Shown: positions 61,970 to 64,000 of the stretch, one piece after another
Position numbering within the stretch: the stretch's first letter is position 1
Layout: each line of letters begins with the position of its first letter
Origin: Bacteroidota bacterium
GTDB lineage: Bacteria > Bacteroidota > Bacteroidia > Flavobacteriales > Flavobacteriaceae
Direction: 5' to 3'
Assembly (NCBI GenBank): GCA_023434025.1
Contig: JAEYTL010000018.1
Location: 1-64,000, forward strand
Length of the DNA stretch: 64,000 nucleotides
Position numbers and translations under genes: made by a program
The notes under the pieces: generated by a model
What the model saw: only the letters and a program-made list of their open reading frames with translations
Told to the model about the DNA's origin: nothing
The model's database searches: none

Positions 61970-62617
61970 TTACCCTTTTTCGTTAAAGAAAGTAAACAGC
62001 TCGATCAGCGAAGCCAGGTTGTCGATCTGTAACTTTTCAAAAATCCTTTTTTTATAGGTGCTAACGGTGGTTTTCTGGATATTTAACGCATTCGAAATCT
62101 CCAGGTTCCCGTAGCCTTTTACGAGCAGGCGGGCAATTTCGATTTCGCGGCCGGACAGGTGTTCAATGGGGTTAATCTTTTTACCCAGCAGATACGAATT
62201 CAGGATCTTTTCTTTCGTAACGGCACTGATAAATTTCCCCTCGTTCACCAGCGTCACAATCGCCTGTTTGATCTCCTCCTCTTCGCTCAGTTTGTTCAGA
62301 TAGCCGTTGGCCCCGGCATTAAAAAAACGCAGGGCGTGCACCGACTCGTCAAAAGCAGAAAAAATCAGTATTTTAAGTTCAGGCCACAACCGTTTCACTT
62401 CAGGAATGATCGTAATACTGTTGCCGTCGGGAAAATTAATATCCAGAATCAGCACATCCACCGGTTCCGTTTGCAGTACCTCCCTGATTTTAGCAAAACT
62501 ATCCACCTGAAAAATGATGGCCTGCTCATACAATTCTTTAATGATCATCGATAGCCCCTGACGAACCACCGTATGGTCATCGGCTACCACAAAACGTATT
62601 TTCTGATTATATTTCAT
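61970..62617 (-). CDS. NarL/FixJ-family response regulator
   Basis: 215 residues. Receiver domain with FVVADDHTVVRQGL (acidic pocket), phosphoacceptor Asp in VDVLILDINFPDG (about residue 59), and the conserved Lys region NGYLNKLSEEE. C-terminal LuxR-type HTH: HLSGREIEIARLLVKGYGNL then EISNALNIQKTTVSTYKKRIF. It lies 20 bases downstream of the sensor kinase gene and is its natural partner. Targets are unknown. Confidence 0.95.
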   Translation of the reverse strand: MKYNQKIRFVVADDHTVVRQGLSMIIKELYEQAIIFQVDSFAKIREVLQTEPVDVLILDINFPDGNSITIIPEVKRLWPELKILIFSAFDESVHALRFFNAGANGYLNKLSEEEEIKQAIVTLVNEGKFISAVTKEKILNSYLLGKKINPIEHLSGREIEIARLLVKGYGNLEISNALNIQKTTVSTYKKRIFEKLQIDNLASLIELFTFFNEKG

Positions 62618-62637
62618 AGGCGTGTTGGCGGGCAGGG

Positions 62638-63999
62638 TTAAGAGCGGTCAAGTAAAAGCGTAAACACAACTTTTGTGCCATGATTCGGCTTGCTGTCAAT
62701 GCTGATATTGCCGTCAAACAGCTCCACAATCTCCTTGCACAGGTTAAGTCCCAAACCGGTACCCACATCATTAATTTTAGTGGCATTGATTCCTTTGTAA
62801 AATCCTTCAAAAATAATATTCAGGTCCGATTCCGAGATGCCCCGGCCGTTGTCCTGCACTTCAAACCGTACATGGTAATGCTGCTGGTTCAGCAACTGGC
62901 AGTCCACCCGGAGCTGAATAACCCCTTTGTCGGTAAACTTATTGGCATTCCCGATGATGTTATACAGCAACTGGTGAATTTTAGTCGCATCACTGTTCAC
63001 CCGGCAGGGCTCCGTAAGGTTCGTATGCACCTCTAACCGGTTACCACTGTTTTCCACCAGTGTAGAAAGGTTATGGGTCATCTGACGCAATTCGGCCTCA
63101 AGATCAAACGGCTTGCGGTTCAGCTGCAAACGGGTACGTTCATTCTTAGAAAAATCAAGTACCTGGTTCACCATCACCAACAATGAGTTAGTGGTAAACT
63201 GAATCGTTTTAAACACCTCCTGGGCTTCGGCATCCTCCACCTGCTGACTGACCTTTTTACTGTAAATCGAAATAAGGCTCAAAGGCGACCGGATCTCATG
63301 GCTCAGCATCCCCACAATCTTATTTTTAAACGTCAGGTTCTGCTGAATGGTTTCCTGAGCCGCGATCAATTTGCGTTCATTGGCAAACGCCAGGCGGGTA
63401 AAGAACAACAGCAGAGCCGACAGCAGCAGCATAATCAGCACAATACCCAAAATGGCATAAAAACGAATGTTCTGGTTGGTATCCTGCTGCTGCTGAAACG
63501 CCTGTTTGCTTTCCGTACCTGCCGAAGCAAAATAGGCTTTATACCCGGCTAACACTGCCCGGCTCTGCTCAGACAGCTCCTTGTTGGCCAGCAACAGCTG
63601 CTGGTCGCGTTGACGCAGTTTTGAATACTTGTGCTGAATGATCCGGAACTGCTGCTGGTAATGTTTGTCGGAATTTTCAAAAACATTTTTCAGCTGCTCC
63701 TCAATAGAACCGGTTTCCTCCTGCTTGCCGTATTTCATGGTCACCTTCTGATTGAGAATCTCCTTTTTAATTTCAACCTTACCCGAAAAGGCATTCAGCA
63801 AACGGGTAAACAAACCCTTTCGCTCTAAACTATCCGCTTCCAGATGCGATTCCACCTCAACACTGTCTAAAATATCTTTGTAATTGATCTTATTCAGTTT
63901 TAAAGGCATGCCCTGGGCATCTGTCGCATAAAGCTCCTGGCTTTTAAAAACAGAATCAATACTACCTTTCACCTGCTCCAGCGAAAACTGGAGCCGTTT
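62638..63999 (-). CDS. Membrane sensor histidine kinase (partial, 5' end outside window)
   Basis: The frame is open to the right edge, so the N-terminus is missing; a GTG at 63972 is not taken as the start. The visible part has a charged, coiled-coil periplasmic-type region, then a membrane helix (YAILGIVLIMLLLSALLLFF). A HisKA domain has the phosphoacceptor His in GMLSHEIRSPLSLISIYS. The HATPase_c domain has IHQLLYNIIGNANKFTDKG (N box), VQDNGRGISESDL (G1) and DVGTGLGLNLCKEI (G2). No receiver domain is fused. It feeds the response regulator 20 bases downstream. Confidence 0.93.
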   Translation of the reverse strand, partial: KRLQFSLEQVKGSIDSVFKSQELYATDAQGMPLKLNKINYKDILDSVEVESHLEADSLERKGLFTRLLNAFSGKVEIKKEILNQKVTMKYGKQEETGSIEEQLKNVFENSDKHYQQQFRIIQHKYSKLRQRDQQLLLANKELSEQSRAVLAGYKAYFASAGTESKQAFQQQQDTNQNIRFYAILGIVLIMLLLSALLLFFTRLAFANERKLIAAQETIQQNLTFKNKIVGMLSHEIRSPLSLISIYSKKVSQQVEDAEAQEVFKTIQFTTNSLLVMVNQVLDFSKNERTRLQLNRKPFDLEAELRQMTHNLSTLVENSGNRLEVHTNLTEPCRVNSDATKIHQLLYNIIGNANKFTDKGVIQLRVDCQLLNQQHYHVRFEVQDNGRGISESDLNIIFEGFYKGINATKINDVGTGLGLNLCKEIVELFDGNISIDSKPNHGTKVVFTLLLDRS

Positions 64000-64000
64000 T

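Noticed and set aside
1..64000. CRISPR array, rRNA genes or prophage
   Set aside because: No regularly spaced direct repeats with unique spacers, no rRNA-like segments and no phage structural genes were seen.

Overview
The window comes from a member of the Bacteroidota, most likely the Flavobacteriaceae. The evidence is a type IX secretion (T9SS) type B C-terminal domain on the first gene and a type A one on the gene at 27310. There is also a SusC/SusD glycan-uptake locus, repeated TAnnTTTG promoter -7 elements, many SPII lipoproteins, AT-rich DNA, and TPR-type sensor proteins fused to kinase or AraC/LuxR output domains. No species can be named from the sequence.

Layout. 1-5.3 kb: end of a large repeat-containing surface adhesin; an unknown membrane protein; a small proline-rich lipoprotein; a TPR sensor kinase and its response regulator. 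5.4-12.3 kb: divergent methyltransferase and TetR regulator with two operators; YkgJ-type cysteine-cluster protein; second methyltransferase; DUF2059 protein; queE; a TPR-AraC membrane regulator; an unknown lipoprotein. 12.8-23.7 kb: housekeeping genes, mostly on the minus strand (yidC, pyrG, DUF3820, OsmC, two LysM proteins, guaA, phosphate-type porin), then prmA on the plus strand. 23.8-26.9 kb: clpS, sterol-desaturase-like protein, lysoplasmalogenase-like protein, lipocalin-like lipoprotein, heavy-metal-associated domain protein.

27.3-42.7 kb is a polysaccharide utilisation locus, probably for laminarin or another beta-1,3-glucan. It holds a T9SS-exported binding protein, a propeller/Y_Y_Y/LuxR sensor-regulator, SusC, SusD, a PKD surface glycan-binding lipoprotein, a GH16 lipoprotein, a GH3 beta-glucosidase and a second GH16. 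The GH16 enzymes would cut the chain, the binding proteins and SusCD would capture and import oligomers, and the GH3 would release glucose.

42.8-53 kb: two YeeE/YedE half-transporters, a lipoprotein next to kdsA, kdsA, a secreted beta-rich protein, a DUF1801 protein, a CreD locus with its own winged-helix regulator and two matching palindromic operators, an S41 peptidase, and an AraC regulator with a DUF1398 protein. 53-60.5 kb is accessory in character: an animal-type haem peroxidase, a small membrane protein, a papain-like protease, a large secreted coiled-coil protein and a dead IS982-family element. 60.8-64 kb: a tiny membrane protein, initiator tRNA-Met, a NarL-type response regulator and a hybrid-free sensor kinase cut by the window edge.

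Novelty candidates, in order: the peroxidase/C1-protease/secreted-protein cluster at 53.5-58.9 kb; the duplicated operator pair of the CreD locus; the TetR double operator; a tandem palindrome before the TPR-AraC regulator; and a probable leaderless guaA transcript. None of these could be tested by database search here.
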